The notes: generated from the sequence alone by a model not told the origin. Positions 50,462-63,936 are shown, counted from the stretch's first letter. The stretch: DNA of 64,000 bases from Augochlora pura (GCF_028453695.1 NC_135774.1:5208001-5272000), one strand, 5' to 3'. Program-made: numbers and translations.

Positions 50462-51947
50462 TTTCGTGCAATAAAACTTTGACAAATAATATTTCTAACA
50501 AGAACACTGCGTTTGATTGATTCAAAACACTTAACTTAATGAAAATTCAGAATGTGAAATACTTTAATATTAACCCAATCGATCACAGCCTGTGGTGCAC
50601 CAAGACAGAGTGTTAAGGGCACGCTACACCTTGGCAGTTGAGGATTTAAAATTGGATGTAAACAATGAATCGTATCATCGGACGTAGATACGGTCAGTGA
50701 CTACTACGGTTCGCTTCTTGGGTCAGTGCACTTTGCACACGTATTAGATCTCTATGTAAAATACAAAAAAAAGAACAGATATTATTTTTGAAATTGCAAA
50801 CGATACATTAATATAAAAAATGACAGTAAACGATCTACGTATGCGGTTTATTGAAAAGTACGAATGCGATATTTTTCTCTTTGTTAACAAAGATAGCGTG
50901 CAAGTAGCTGCACGCTTTTCGTTATAAAAAATGCATCGATAAGCACTGCGTTAACAATCTAGCAATTTGTGTTATTTGTTTTTTTTCTTCAATGTTTGTT
51001 TTCATAGCGAATCACACAATAAGCTTTTATGTATTTAGACGTTAGCGAATCATATTTTCCTGCTAGGTTATATTGTTCGATTCGAGCGAATGTGAAAATT
51101 GCATCATTTAAAAAGTGCACATCTGCATTGCACATATATAACTCATCATCAATTCACATATCACTTTAAATAAATAACAAGTGCACATTAGAAAGAGAAA
51201 AAGGCAAAAGACAAGAGAGTAATTGAGAAGTAGTTAAAATGAATCAATATACTTCATTGTAAATATTATAAATGTATTTCTTTAGATAGCATATATGTAT
51301 ATATACTTCTTTTATTAATCTCGTTTGTTTCAGATAAAATGTATTTCGTAAATCAAATATACATATAAATATTAAGATGTCATGTACAATGTATACTGTG
51401 TAAGAGTAAAATTATTATATGTCCTACTTACATTTCGAATGAATCGATTTGTCAAAAATGAATAACTATTATGTACAATTGTTTGTACGTCAACCATTTT
51501 GACTTTGACACATTATAATTTTACTTATACATGCAATTGCTCATTGACAACAGAAAATACACATTATTCTTAGAATTATCGTCATCAAATTTCTCAGCAA
51601 AAACAGTTATCTACAATTATTTCCAATAATATGGATACTTTACAAATCATACTGTATTTATACTGTATAGTAATATAGTTCTATATACACATGGTGTCTT
51701 CATTATTCTAAACAGTATAATACAACATATTAATATATTTTCAATAAAACATTCAATTGTATAATGTAAAACAAAGACGAGCGAAAGTATAAGATACACG
51801 AATGGCATTTGAAAGGAGGTAATTAAATTATTTGAGTAAATGCAGTACAATTTGGTAAAAATATTTTAGATGACATTGTCGTGATAATATCGAGTATCTG
51901 CCGTGGAACCGTAATATTTAATTAATACATTATTGTCCAGGATAGCA
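50462..51947. other. Spacer between the Kelch gene promoter and the TRPML 3' end
   Basis: AT-rich sequence without a supported gene. It should contain the 5' untranslated region and promoter of the Kelch gene (near 50.5 kb) and the long AT-rich 3' untranslated region of TRPML (towards 51.9 kb). Confidence 0.5.
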
Positions 51948-54233
51948 CTATATACAGATTGCTCCTCCACATGTTTGTTCTTGCTTTGTCGGAAATTCCG
52001 AGTTTGATCCTGAAAACGAGCCGTAAAAGGGCCTTTTCCGACAACAACAAAAGCGGTCGAGGAGCTCTGTCAGATCATTCCCTTCTGTATCGTCCCTATA
52101 AAGACCACTAGATGCTTCGTCTGTACATGCTGCTATGAACGTTTGCAAATCGTTTTTCGGAAACCCGTCACGGTAATAAACCTTGATTGTGTCGTAGGCA
52201 TCCATTATCACAGAAATGAATAAACTTAAAACCACATAAATGTACAATGAAATAAATGTGTATAAATATATTCTAGAGTACCACCACAGCATTGGTGATT
52301 TGAAGGACGTTATGGTAAATGTGGCGAACATGTCGTCACCATTTATAAGAGCAAATAAACATTCAGATGTTGTGGCAAGTGATCGAAATTTCATGTGATA
52401 TGGGCCCAAAATCAGCCAACCAGCGAACGTAAAACCAGCGTAAATAAGAATCGCACAAAGCAAAAATCTTGCTACTTTTGGGGCAGCTTTCTTTAACGTC
52501 AAGATGACAACGTTATACGTTTTGAAGAAACCCAGATAACGCAGAACGCCGAACCAAACAAGTAAGTTACCTGTACCTAGAAATATACTACACACATCCC
52601 AATTGTCTCGACTGAATTGTTTTCGTTCAATTTGTTCCTTCACAGCCGAACCAATGATAATCAACAGATCATTTACAATGATCATTACATACCACAAGTT
52701 TAAAAATTCTAATCTTCCTTCAAGACTCAAAATTCTGCCATATGTTTTCTTAAAGAAACTCATGGTTTCGAATTTTAATAATTGAGCTCTATATATAGAT
52801 CTTGAACACAAAACAAGAGACGTGGTACAAATTAGAATCACTAGCAAATTTAGTAATGTTCTTAAAGCTGCCTCGATACGACTGTGTGTGATGTAACGCG
52901 TATCACCTTTGCATTCCAATCTCCTTGGTACTGTGTCCAGCGAGAGCAACATTTGTCCATCGAAATCACGATTATCAAAAATAATTTGAATAGTAAATTC
53001 GTAACAATCTGGTGGTGTCATTGGTCCAGCAGCTTTTAGGTTAACCGTTTTTAAGGCAAATTTTAAATGCGCGCTAACAAGGGCTGAAAAATTTACTTTG
53101 ATATTTTGTTCGGATAATAAGTGCTTGGACGAATTGAATTCTTTGTAAAATCGATGAGTTACATTAATGCACGTTTCCATAATTTCTTTGTCGAACACGT
53201 AACTTTCATTGAAACCGAATATGATAACTTCCTTATAATGATATAAACATAGAATCGCTGGGACTACCGAGTTATCTTCTGCAGTGTACGAATACGATCC
53301 AATCGCATTACTAAGATTGTAGTAACCATTTAAAGCAAAATCGATTGTACTGTAAAAGTCTTCTTGTTTATAGATTGCAAACGGACCTGTAGCCGGTGGG
53401 TAAGCTGGTACCTAAGAATAAGAATAATCAAACTAAAATATATTTAATTTATGCACTGAATGTATTATAATAATACGTTACCTCTTGCATAGCATCCCAT
53501 CCTTGGAGGAATAAATGGGAAAAAGCTAATCGATTATCCCAAGCATAGTTTACGTGCATGTAATTGCTATGAGCAAATAAACACAATTGTGTGGTAACTA
53601 ACACAATTTTAACTACTTGGACAATAAATTTATATGGGAAACGACGCTTTGCCTGCCACTTTTCGATAGGGTTCATAAAGAAGAACTTTAATTTCCTACG
53701 CATCTTTTCTTCTGCGAACGTAGTCATATTAGAAATTGGCGACGGTTGAGAGTGACTATAACAGAAGAAAAATTTTCGATTTCAAATTGAAAACCCAGAC
53801 TTAATTTTCAGCTCTATATAAGTATAAATAAGAATAAAAATAATAATAATAAATAAATAATTTTCAAAAGAGACTAGTATTAGAACCGCGTTTACGTAGT
53901 TGAATAACGTATCTTCAAAGATATGATACCGAGTGTAATAGCCCATAGAAAACAGATGACACAAACCAAATGACAAAGAAGAATCGGTGATACAAGAGTT
54001 GCATTACCGCCCATTACCGATTAAGCAATGATTTCATCGTATTCTCTGATCATGAATAGATGTAGAAATACTCAGCTTAACAAAATTACGAACCTCGGAC
54101 TAGCATTATTGCCGTCAAGCAATCCATTTTCACCTCCAAATTCATCCTCGTCTGGTCCATTGCTCCATGAATGGTTCCTGAGAATGTTTCCCCTGGGCTC
54201 TTCTTGTAAATTTCGTTTGCGCGGCTCTGTCAT
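51948..54233 (-). CDS. Trpml: TRPML (mucolipin) endolysosomal cation channel
   Basis: Three exons: 54094-54233, 53482-53755 and 51948-53411 (625 residues; in phase). The cytosolic N terminus has ENGLL, which resembles an acidic dileucine sorting signal. A basic stretch (about residues 64-85, KMRRKLK and KWQAKRR) precedes TM1, where TRPMLs bind PI(3,5)P2. TM1 is at about 88-107, followed by a large luminal domain with Cys residues and N-glycosylation motifs. TM2 to TM6 lie at about 322-340, 377-393, 412-431, 453-474 and 518-542. The pore signature NGDDMF at 495-500 is diagnostic. A CCC cluster at 593-595 followed by basic residues resembles the palmitoylated tail of TRPML1. The channel releases Ca2+ and other cations from late endosomes and lysosomes and supports membrane traffic and autophagy. 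Most of the protein comes from one 1.46 kb exon. Confidence 0.96.
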
Positions 54234-56221
54234 TTCGTAAGCGTCGCGTTTTGGAACGACACTTAAATGGACCCAAATTGTTATTGGAAAAATGGTCTAT
54301 CCCGCGGAATTGTCGTCCCAGTTTTCGACGGACGATGAAAGGCTGAGTTGTTCACATGCGTCGATCTGCGGGGAAACATCACAAGAATTACTCACTGACA
54401 TCGGATGAATGATGTCCCGTGAAAGAGCTCCTTCGACAATGCTCCGAACGTACTGGGTTGCAATACACAATGAAGAAAGGTTGCAACAATTTCACGTTGT
54501 TAGCAGCAGCCATCGCAGGCTACCCAATTCACGAACCAAGTTCGACTGATTGCTGCGCCGGCGCGTTGCTTCGACCATTCGTAAAACCAGGTGATCGCAT
54601 GGTAGGGATAGCGGCGGGGGCGACGTCACATTCTTCCCACAACTGCATATGTGAACGCACGTGTGCATAAGTGTGTATGTATATACGTACTCTGTGAGTG
54701 CACGCATAGTAACGCAAGTTTAATCAAATACGAATTGAGATTTACGTCCGATCATCAAGTCGTATATAAATATAAATCGCACATTTTCAGATGCCGCATT
54801 CAATCTTATTTACAGGAATACTAAGAAAGATTAAGTTTAACACTTTGACCTTTTTAATTATCAGATCATCGTCCTCTAAGCAACATCGGTTACCATTTTA
54901 TACTAATAGCCTCAGAGGCGACGGTATCACCAGGGATCTTGGAGAAATAAGTCTTCTTGTGGGCGAAAATAGATGACGTGTGCGTCAAAGTCCTGTATAG
55001 CGGTGTGGCGCGTCTGGCGGATGAACATAATAATTCTGAACTACGATCGGACAGAGACTCACCGTTGTGATGATAGTTTAGAATTATTTCCATCACCTAT
55101 TTCCACCTCATATAAATGTATGTACGTATGTATGTATATATGTATATAATGTACATGGAAAGAGGCGAATCGGCCAATGTATCTCGAAAACTCGATATCG
55201 TTCCAAGGACGAAGATTCGAAGCAACAGGGTCAAAAGCGGAACCATCAATTACCAGAGGCTATGAAAACAAAGCGCAGTTGCGTGACCAGATATGAAGTT
55301 GGTGTAACACTGGAGAGGTAGTCGGATCAGCAGACCCGAACTCTTTCTTCGTTGGCGGAGTTTGTTCGATCGAAATGTCGTTAAGGAGGAGAGAGAATTC
55401 ATTGGGGAGTCCAGTGAAGCGGGGGTTCAAAGAGATCGGTCGATGGAATTGAACAGTAATCAATTAAAGAGGGATTCTGTAGGACATACGTAGCGACGGT
55501 AACACGCGGACTGGACTTTGCGTGCGGTGATCGAATGACGAGGGGGTGGTGCGCGCGTTTCCCTTTGGTTTTCGAGGATCGGCGCGCGTTCTCGGTGCAC
55601 CTTCTGCGCCAGCGTGTCAGTCCTCGCAGCATACACACGAGTGGTGCGTCCTGCCGCGCGCACGAAGTGGCCTAGGAGAGGAAGCGCAGCGACGAAGCCG
55701 AGCTGAGCTCGGCCTTCCTCGACCGATCGTAGGCGCAGTCTCTCATCGTCAGTCCTTCTCGTTCTTGGATCCGAGAGAGCACACTTTCGGGGTCAGATCC
55801 ATCCTTGGTGTCCAACAACCTCGTCACAGCCTCAGCTGTCCTCGGTCACCGACCCGTGTATCTTATTCTTATCGTTGACCAGACCCTTGCCGCTGCTGTG
55901 ACAGTGTGTTGTGTTTCGGAAGTGTTACATTGTGAGGTGAATGCGATTCGTTGTCGTACCAGCGAGAATAAACAGAGAGTGACCACACGATTGTGGTCTT
56001 TCCCCTTTTCTCCTCTCTCTCTCTCTCTCTCTCTCCCTCTCTCTCATTCTCTTCCTCCCTCTTCCCCTCTGTTTCGCTCTCTCTCCCTCTGTCTCCCTCG
56101 AGCGACACTGTTCGCTCGCAGCCTCACAATCAATCCGAGGACCACCACTGTTTCTAGTCGACTCGCACACGGTTGTCGTTGACTGGATTCGCACGACGGG
56201 TCGAACCGATATACCAGAAGC
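54234..56221. other. Divergent promoter region between TRPML and the KCTD gene
   Basis: About 2 kb separate two start codons pointing away from each other. GC content rises towards the KCTD side, consistent with a CpG-rich promoter and 5' untranslated region there. A TATG/TATA microsatellite lies near 55113-55150 and a CT microsatellite near 56011-56045. No intervening gene is supported. Confidence 0.5.
56011..56045 (+). repeat. CT microsatellite in the probable 5' UTR of the KCTD gene
   Basis: (CT)n tract beginning about 210 bases before the start codon. On the RNA it would be a pyrimidine tract; in the promoter it would be a GAGA-type element on the other strand. Confidence 0.75.
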
Positions 56222-56962
56222 ATGGTGGATCAACAGCAGTCGGATCAGCAACAGGAAGTCGTGCCAGGCGTGGTGGAGCTAAACGTGGGCGGTATAATTT
56301 ACACCACCGCGTTGACCACCCTTACCCGGGAGAGCAACTCTCATCTCGCCACTTTGTTTTCCGGGAAAACGCCGGTCGAGAAGGACCGGAAGGGCAGATA
56401 CTTCCTGGACCGGGACGGAGTGCTGTTTCGCTACGTTCTCGACTTCCTGCGGAATCAGGCGTTGGTGCTGCCCGATGAGTTCCGGGAGAAGGAGAGGTTG
56501 AAGCAGGAGGCAAATTTCTACGGGCTACCTGGGCTGGAGCGCGCGATCTTGGAGAACAAGTTCTCCAGCTCGACGGGCAGAAGACTAACCGGGTACATCA
56601 CCGTCGGCTATCGTGGCAGTTTCGCGTTTGGCCGCGAAGGTCTACCGGACGTCAAGTTCAGAAAGCTGTCTCGAATACTTGTGTGCGGTCGCGTGACTCT
56701 CTGCAGGGACGTATTTGGCGAAACGTTGAATGAGAGCCGGGACCCCGACCATGGAACTTCGGATCGTTATACGTCCAGGTTCTTCCTGAAGCACAGCTGC
56801 ATCGAGCAAGCGTTCGACATGCTCCAGGAACAAGGGTTCAAGCTGGTCGGGAGTTGCGGTTCCGGCACGGCCGGCGGCAACTCGGAGCAGCCGAAGGCTT
56901 ACACGGACGCCGAGGAGAATCGTTGGAATCATTACAACGTGTTTGTCTTTTGTCGCGATTAG
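56222..56962 (+). CDS. Intronless KCTD8/12/16-type BTB (T1) protein
   Basis: A single open frame of 246 residues with GC-rich codons. A Gln-rich N terminus precedes a T1/BTB domain at about 16-115 (VELNVGG, FLDRDG, LFRYVLDFLR, EANFYGLPGLE). An H1-type domain at about 127-245 carries GYITVGYRGSF, VFGETLNESRDPD, RYTSRFFLK, EQAFDMLQEQGF and a final VFVFCRD. These pairs are diagnostic of KCTD8, KCTD12 and KCTD16, which form pentamers. In vertebrates they bind GABA-B receptor subunit 2 and G-beta-gamma and shape receptor kinetics; a similar auxiliary role in insect neurons is inference. The Drosophila counterpart is, from memory, Ktl. The H1 domain distinguishes it from KCTD1/15. ATG 56222 opens directly before the conserved domain with no upstream in-frame alternative of note. 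Confidence 0.95.
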   Translation: MVDQQQSDQQQEVVPGVVELNVGGIIYTTALTTLTRESNSHLATLFSGKTPVEKDRKGRYFLDRDGVLFRYVLDFLRNQALVLPDEFREKERLKQEANFYGLPGLERAILENKFSSSTGRRLTGYITVGYRGSFAFGREGLPDVKFRKLSRILVCGRVTLCRDVFGETLNESRDPDHGTSDRYTSRFFLKHSCIEQAFDMLQEQGFKLVGSCGSGTAGGNSEQPKAYTDAEENRWNHYNVFVFCRD

Positions 56963-59900
56963 ATAGAGTTTCTCGTTCCTCTTTGGTCTGATTTAGCTGA
57001 ACGAGCCAGTTGTTCGGTATAGTTGGTGTCTTCTTGGCGGGATCGACAATCGTTCGGTTCCAGATTGCGAAAAGCGGCACTCGGAGGGTCCCGAGAGCGT
57101 CGTCGGCGATACAAGAAACTGTTGCTGTCCGAAGATTTTCCTTTCGGGACTGAGCGCAATTGGTAGAGTGAAGAGTAGATCAACTTCCCGTGAACATTGT
57201 ACATGTACGAGTATTATTCAGATTAATCGGGCTACTAGAGCGACAATGTCACGCATTCCTCTTTCGAGTATTCTTTACTCATTGCCTCCACCGAATGAAT
57301 CCTTTAAACGGCGGAGCCTTGTTCGGATTGAACGAGGGGTTGAAGCGTACCAAGAACGAACCGATAACAAGTTCGGATTGATTATGCGGGAAAAGGACTC
57401 TAAACGGTCGCGGAACGATGACCAAGACGTCCGCCGGAAGTCGTTTCAACTACAACGGGCGAAATGACATTGGATCGTCGAATCTTCCGCAGTTTGTTGC
57501 TCGAGTTCGTCGAGCCGCGCCGGCGATAACATGCAAGTTTGATTGAGCTAGAAAAGGAAAGCAGACTTTGATCGAGGGAAGATAAGACAACGGGATGATC
57601 GACGAGGTTCGACGAGGTTCGACGAGGTTCGACAAGGTTCGACGAGGATCGATGAGACCAAATATTTGAAAATCGAACGTATTCGCGACTTTGCTCTTAT
57701 CCGTTTACCGATCTACTCACTAGAGATTATATTAGTCATCCATTTATAAAAATCGGCATAGTGGATTTCCGGTATAGCCGTGGTCACATTCGATTAGAAA
57801 ATGAGGGAAAGAACGAGAGAGAATCACTACGAAAGGCTAACAGTTTAACGAGACCAACTAGCGTGAATCAATCAATCAATCACTCAGAGTCTTACGATTA
57901 TTTTGAAACGGATTCTAACAAACGGAAAAAGAAACGTAGAATAGATCTCGGGTTGGTTACCCAACGAGTTTTCCTTCTTATCATCGTTATCAATCCTATT
58001 GTCTGGATGGATCGAGAAACGGAGATGGTCAAGACTCGGCTTCTAACAACGCTGGTCAACTGTTCGAGGTTGAGCTTGATATTGGACAGGCTGGACGTGT
58101 ACAAGAGTCGCGTGTGTACGTATCGTGTAAACGTAGATTGTGTGTGTGTACAGGCCGCCGCGGTGTTAAGCACACGTTGTCGAGCGAGTTGTCGAATTGG
58201 TTGTTCAGGTCGAGCGCTTCTTCTCGAAACGGTTCTTCGTTTCGTTAGAATCTTAGTCGTTGAAGGAGGCCAGAGTCGGCGTGTTCGCGAGCGAAACGGA
58301 AAACGGCGCAAGCATACTCGTATGTATTACGCAGCATCGGGTACGCTTCTCAAGAGTCTAATCCTCGAACGGATTCCTTATCGCGACCGTTGAATAGTCG
58401 ACTTTGTAGCCGAAGAAACGAATGTTATCGGTATTGGATGTTTCTCTACCTGCGTGGCAAGTCGCTCGGCATCCATTCGTGTTGGCCAAGAAACGCGCGT
58501 ATTAGAACTTGTAATTGACGCGATGTAAAGCGTGCGTTCGATCCGAACGAAAAAAGTTGGATGATTCGTCGGGGAAACGAGCGGAGTGAGACTGACGTCG
58601 ACGTCGGTGCGACGGACGCGCAAAGTCGGGTTTGAATTCTCAGTGCGGATATCTTCTCCCCCATACAGGGCCAACAACTATTGACGAAGCCGGATAAGAC
58701 GATCCGTGCGATCACGTTCGTTCGCGTTTTATCGAGCTACCGTCGTATCGGTTGGATCTCGAGAGGTTCGCGTACACGCTCACGCGATTCATCCGCTCGA
58801 CTTTTGTTACCGTCGAGTAAGCGTCCGGTGACCGCGACCGTGTCCGCGTTATCGTTTCAGAACAAATTGAATTTTTAACGCTATCCCAGCTACGGCAGCA
58901 ACAAGTCATTACAACGCGGAGAAAATAAAATGATCAGACGCGGAACGAGACGCGCGGAGCACGGCGGAGCAGATTCGTCTAGGGAACTGCACGCCTCTGA
59001 ATTTCGCCGAAGCGCCGGCAATTTTTCAAGACGAATGAGCGCGACCGCGTCGGACGCTAAACAAATGGTTCTTTCAAGAAAATTGAAATATTAGGATGCC
59101 AGGGAGTTCGCCGTGAATTTCACTCGATCCAACTATGCTGAAATCGATAAGGATTCCGTTTTTCCAGTTGCGAGACAATCTTATCGGCGCAGAACGTAGA
59201 TCAGACTTTTTTGTCGCGTTACCTCTTAATAGACGTCGAATACAATTGTTTCTACTACTTCGTTGCAGACAATTTTGGTCTCGCGAAATGATCTGCAGAT
59301 ATCGGTCGGTAATTTACATCTCGAAAATTGAAACAGCATTCAAAAAATCGATCGATGTCGAGTTTCTTTCGCGCGTTTTTCTCGCGTTTAAACAAAGTTG
59401 CATAATTCTCGGAATTTGTGGATCGGCGGTCCTTATTCCCGGCTATCGCTGTTGCGAACGATCACGGGCCGATTTCGTTAATCGATGAGAGCCCGCTAGA
59501 AGATTCGTGCGATAAAGCGTAGATTAGAACGGCGTACCGCGGCTCCCCGTTTGCCGCGGCGTGAAAGGAAACGAGTCTCGGACGAGCGAATCGAGAGGGC
59601 ATAACGCGTTTCTTGACAATCACCGATTCGGTGGGAACACTCTCGTGATCGGCATTGTGTCTCCTTTTCTTTCCGTTTTCACGGAAATCTGTTTGGCGCG
59701 CCGACTCGAAACGAGAGGCCACCGTATCCAAAATTCTTGTTCGCGTTCGTTCGGCCAAGCGAATCTTTTTTAAACGGTTTCCCGACAACGGAGAGAAGGA
59801 ATCCCGAATTTGTTCGAACCTGACCGTATCTACACGCTATTTCGATGACGAGCGTTCCGCGATTACAGTTCCGGGATTGAAAATGTTGACGCGCATTGAA

Positions 59901-61928
59901 TTTCCGTGATATGCAGTTCCTGTCCGGCGAATATCAATCTTCTTCGTTTTTGTCTCGCTGCGGCGTTTGCATGAAATAAATTGAAAAGCGAGTACCCACG
60001 AACGTTCTCGGACTTAATGGTGAAAGAGATCGGCGTCGAGTTTTGCGAGACCCACAACTCGTTTCCGTGGGGCGTTTTCACGTTCACGTTCACCGATCAC
60101 GATCACGTTCACGATCTCGATCACGTCCTTTCGTTCGTCGAATGCACAATGTACACGCGACTCCGACGGTATTAGGTAGCGTGTAAGGGGATGCTACACT
60201 GTGACGATACTGAACCATTGTACATGTATATACGCAAATCGAGAGAGAAAAAAATAAAAAGGATGATACGACCGAGCAAGTGGGATTACTTTTCCTCGGG
60301 GCTTGTCCTCTTTTTCTTTCTTTTCTCCACCCTACGACATTAGAAGTCATAATGCGATTCGGCAGGGTGCACAATAATAAAAAAGCTTTGCGCGTTTGTA
60401 ACGGGTTCGAGTTCGCGGAATACAGCGAAACAGGGATTTTCATTTTCGAACGAGCTGGAGCAGATCGAGATGACGAATTTATTTACAGAAATGAAGACCA
60501 AATTGGTGGCTGAACGGTTGCGCAACTAAACACAGCGCCTGTCCATCTGTCCGTGTATATCGGTACATATCTCGAATCGTTCTACGGAATTTCGGGATAC
60601 ATCTCGTACCATTTGGGGAGTTGTATCATTTACAAGCATTCCGAACATGTTGGCGTAAACTGTAAACTATACGTGACGCAAATTCGTATTTCGTAGATTT
60701 GCGATTCGACGATGCAGCTGCGAGCGACGAAAGGATTCTTCCAAGTCGATCACTGGTTTTATTTACCAATTCCGATTGCTTGAACCTCGCTCTATCTCCG
60801 ATTACGGTGCTCTAATTTTTTTCGATTCGATGAATTTTATTTTAAAGATAAGTGTCATCGTATGCGTAAAAAATGTTGAAAATTCTTTATAGGGAAATGA
60901 ATCGCGGCTGATTAACACGGTATGCACCATGTTATTTCGATAGAAAGGAAATCTATATTACGATTCGTTCTCGCTTATCACTCTATTTCGTAACGTCGAT
61001 GTATCATTCGGGAAAATATCTTATGCTCGCTTTATGCAGTTGGTTGATCGACGAAATACTATTTAGAATAGAATCGGTGACAACGAAGGCCATTTTTGTC
61101 GGAATGTGTAAAATATATTTTTCAAAGAAAACTTACATAGTACTACGAGTGACCTGAATTCATCGTGTTGCATTGCATTAATTAATGTTGCAGTAACGTG
61201 CACCCGCTTTTTGCGGAGTAATGAGAAATTAATTCTTCGCATATACGAACATTACTCACTCGGTTTACATTAAAGGAGAAATAGAGAAATGTTATCTCCT
61301 GCTTGAAAATAATGAACTTGTACAACACGTGTACATTTACATTAAAAATAAAACACATCTTCGCACTTGAGAATTTTTAGGGCAAAGTAACTTTTGCATC
61401 GAGTAGAGTCTGATCGAAGTAAACGTAAATGTACATTTAATAAAGAATTCCTTGTAGATGTTGCGCATTGTTAACGACAAAACAGCTTAAACGAGGATGA
61501 CTATGACAGGAGTTACAAGACGCGAGACTAGATTGTAAAACGGAGGTGGTGGTTTCATCGTTGAAGGGAACTGCTACTAATCTATCATTGTAAACGAACT
61601 ACAAAGGCAGAAATTAAATTAACCTTTTGTTATGAAATAGTGGGCTATCGTTTCATTTGTTAGGCTGGTGCGCCCAAGAAGAAGTACGGCTGTTAAAGGT
61701 GATAACTTCGCAAAGAGTCACAGTCTCGAACCCTTTCCATAGAGGGAATAGCTAGTCGCGAAAGAGAGGAGATTGCGCGTTAACGAACGTTGCCGGAAGT
61801 TGTCGGATATAAACTCGATTGCTTGTTTGAATGAAACGCGTCATCCACGGATAGACTTTCTGAAACCGTTGTGACAGAACTACGGAAAGCAATTTGTTGT
61901 TTAATTTCCGTTCACGGTACGGCTCAGC
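56963..61928. other. Non-coding stretch downstream of the KCTD gene
   Basis: Probably includes a long 3' untranslated region of the KCTD gene. AATAAA-like signals occur near 58925 and 60250. Overlapping open frames on both strands between 57 and 60.5 kb have no recognisable domain. A 10-base tandem array is at 57601-57650. Confidence 0.4.
57601..57650 (+). repeat. 10-base tandem repeat, five copies of GACGAGGTTC
   Basis: Three exact units followed by two with single substitutions (GACAAGGTTC, GACGAGGATC). Confidence 0.95.
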
Positions 61929-62822
61929 CTACGGGTAGGACAGGGGGTGTGAATAAATATCGCTAACGTAAACGGTACATAGGATAGGAGGATCCTTTAC
62001 AAGGATCATTAACGCCGTATTGTGCGAATTTTGTCGGGCAATAATTCTCTTCTGCAATCGAATCACATTCTGCACACGTACACATTTTATGCGTAGGCGA
62101 TTAATCGCATCTTGCATTCTTTGTATGTTCTTCGAGCTGTTTTCGATGGATGCCGATCCTTCTCCGGGTACGTATAAAGTTAATTATTAAAAGACTCTGA
62201 AAAGACTTATACATTTAGAGTAGCTCGGAGTACCTACTTCAGCCTTTTAGGCGGTGAGATACTTGCCCTATTCTATAATAATTTTACGTCGATAGAAAGC
62301 TGGTAGCGTTTATTTTCCGTCCGATAAATTCTTTCAACTATTATTGGTATCGTCCATTGCATAGAATATCTGTTATAGCAACGGTATTCGTAAATTGTTC
62401 TCGCGTCTCCACCGTTTTGTACTTTGTTTATCGATTCGATTAGTTTCGCAGTTGAATCGTCATTCCCGATAATAAAGGTGGACGTGGGGCAACAGGGCAC
62501 GGGAAAATTTTTCGGAGCCATTAATTGGGCAATACTTTATCGGCGTTGATGTATCGACGGTTTGAGCCATGGAAATTGTCGAATAGTTCGCTTCAGCGGA
62601 GACGGAGGCGGAATGTTCGAAATTCCATTTCTGCGGCCATCCTCGCGATTCATTACCTCGAATTTCCTCGGCCAACTCGATATTATCCTCCAGCATCTCT
62701 AATGCTATCCCTGTTTCTCCGGCTGCACATCGATCGAATCGGATAATTATAACGGCGTGATTACCGGTGCGGTTTGAACGGCGATTACACGAGCAAGAAT
62801 TTCTCCCGAACGGAGGACGCAT
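61929..62822 (-). other. Candidate coding segments of an unrecognised gene (weak)
   Basis: Three minus-strand open pieces lie close together. 62460-62822 starts with ATG and contains a helix-like, acidic LEMLEDNIELAEEIR followed by a GTAATG donor-like site. 62273-62521 contains STAKLIESINKVQNG. 61929-62160 contains IQRMQDAINRLRIK and RLQKRI before a GTAAAG donor-like site. All three have amphipathic helix character, but I could not join them with good acceptors, and I recognise no family. They may be exons of a coiled-coil protein, a pseudogene or chance. Confidence 0.2.
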
Positions 62823-63669
62823 CTGTACACCAAGCTCTTATCACCGTGTGCAGTTGCATCGGTGGCTATCCGCTTTTAAGCGAACTCGCGTAAATTCATT
62901 GTAATATCTGGGAACGTTGGTCAACAAACGCTTATCGCTAATTGAACGGGCATAGATTGAACACAAACACGACGCGTCGAATTTCCAGCGAATCGTTTAT
63001 TGTAAACTGATTCTTTGATAACAATTAAATCCTCCGATGACTTATTCCGTGTGTTCTATCGTTTTGGAGTGGAGCGTATATGCGTTCATTCGAATAACCC
63101 TGTCTGTTAAATTACTACAGATTCAGAAAGAATCGTCTTCGGCCTTTGCGGTTTATAAATTTTCGCGTGTTTTCTCTGAAACGCGATCGATGTTTTTGCT
63201 ATCGTTTAAATAATTTTCTAACAAGAACTGCTCCAGACGCGGTAGCCATGGAAAGCGGTTTTTCAGAATTCTTTAGATCTAGTATCGCGGAGTTTCGAAC
63301 AAACGGCATTCAAAAACGGGTGCTCCGTTGCTAGGAGAGCCTCTATTCAAACGATGAATACATTGATTAAGAAAGTCGGCACCTTAAGAAAATAAACAAT
63401 GTGCGTTGATTCCGCTTCAAAAGAACTCGCCAGAATCGAAATAGAATCGAAAGGTAGAGAATTACTGTATCGTTGACAACAGAAAAATTTCTACGCAAAC
63501 AAAACGTATCGTCAACCCGCTTTCATTTCATCTTTGCCACCGCATACTCTTCAGAGAAAGTATAAACCACAACTACTCCCAAATAAATTTGAGTATGCAA
63601 CATAAACTATTATTTAGAAGTATTTACACGTTGATTTCATGAATTATACTCTCGCGTACTCTTATTATC

Positions 63670-63936
63670 ATGTGTACCATAGAACGACATTTTCCATTGC
63701 CGACCATGAATCGCGACCATCGGTTTCTACGACCGCGGAGCCATTCTGAAAGCATATCATCGCAGGAAGAACTCGGTATTACGGAAGAACTTAGTATTGG
63801 TTCCCTGGTTCGAAGGTTATCCAGTCGGTTAAGATGGGTTGTCGTCGAAGATGGAGCGTTACTTGAAGAACGAAGGTCGCAGGACATTCGGCGTGGGGAA
63901 GAGTCGGTGAACAGCGGTCGACGTATATTGTTGTAG
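63670..63936 (+). CDS. Possible small ORF of 88 residues (weak)
   Basis: ATG to TAG with balanced codons and a polar, Arg- and Glu-rich product containing RSHSESISSQEELG and SIGSLVRRLSSRLRW. No signal peptide, transmembrane segment or known domain is visible. It lies at the window edge, so it could also be part of a first exon of a gene continuing beyond. Chance remains likely. Confidence 0.2.
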   Translation: MCTIERHFPLPTMNRDHRFLRPRSHSESISSQEELGITEELSIGSLVRRLSSRLRWVVVEDGALLEERRSQDIRRGEESVNSGRRILL

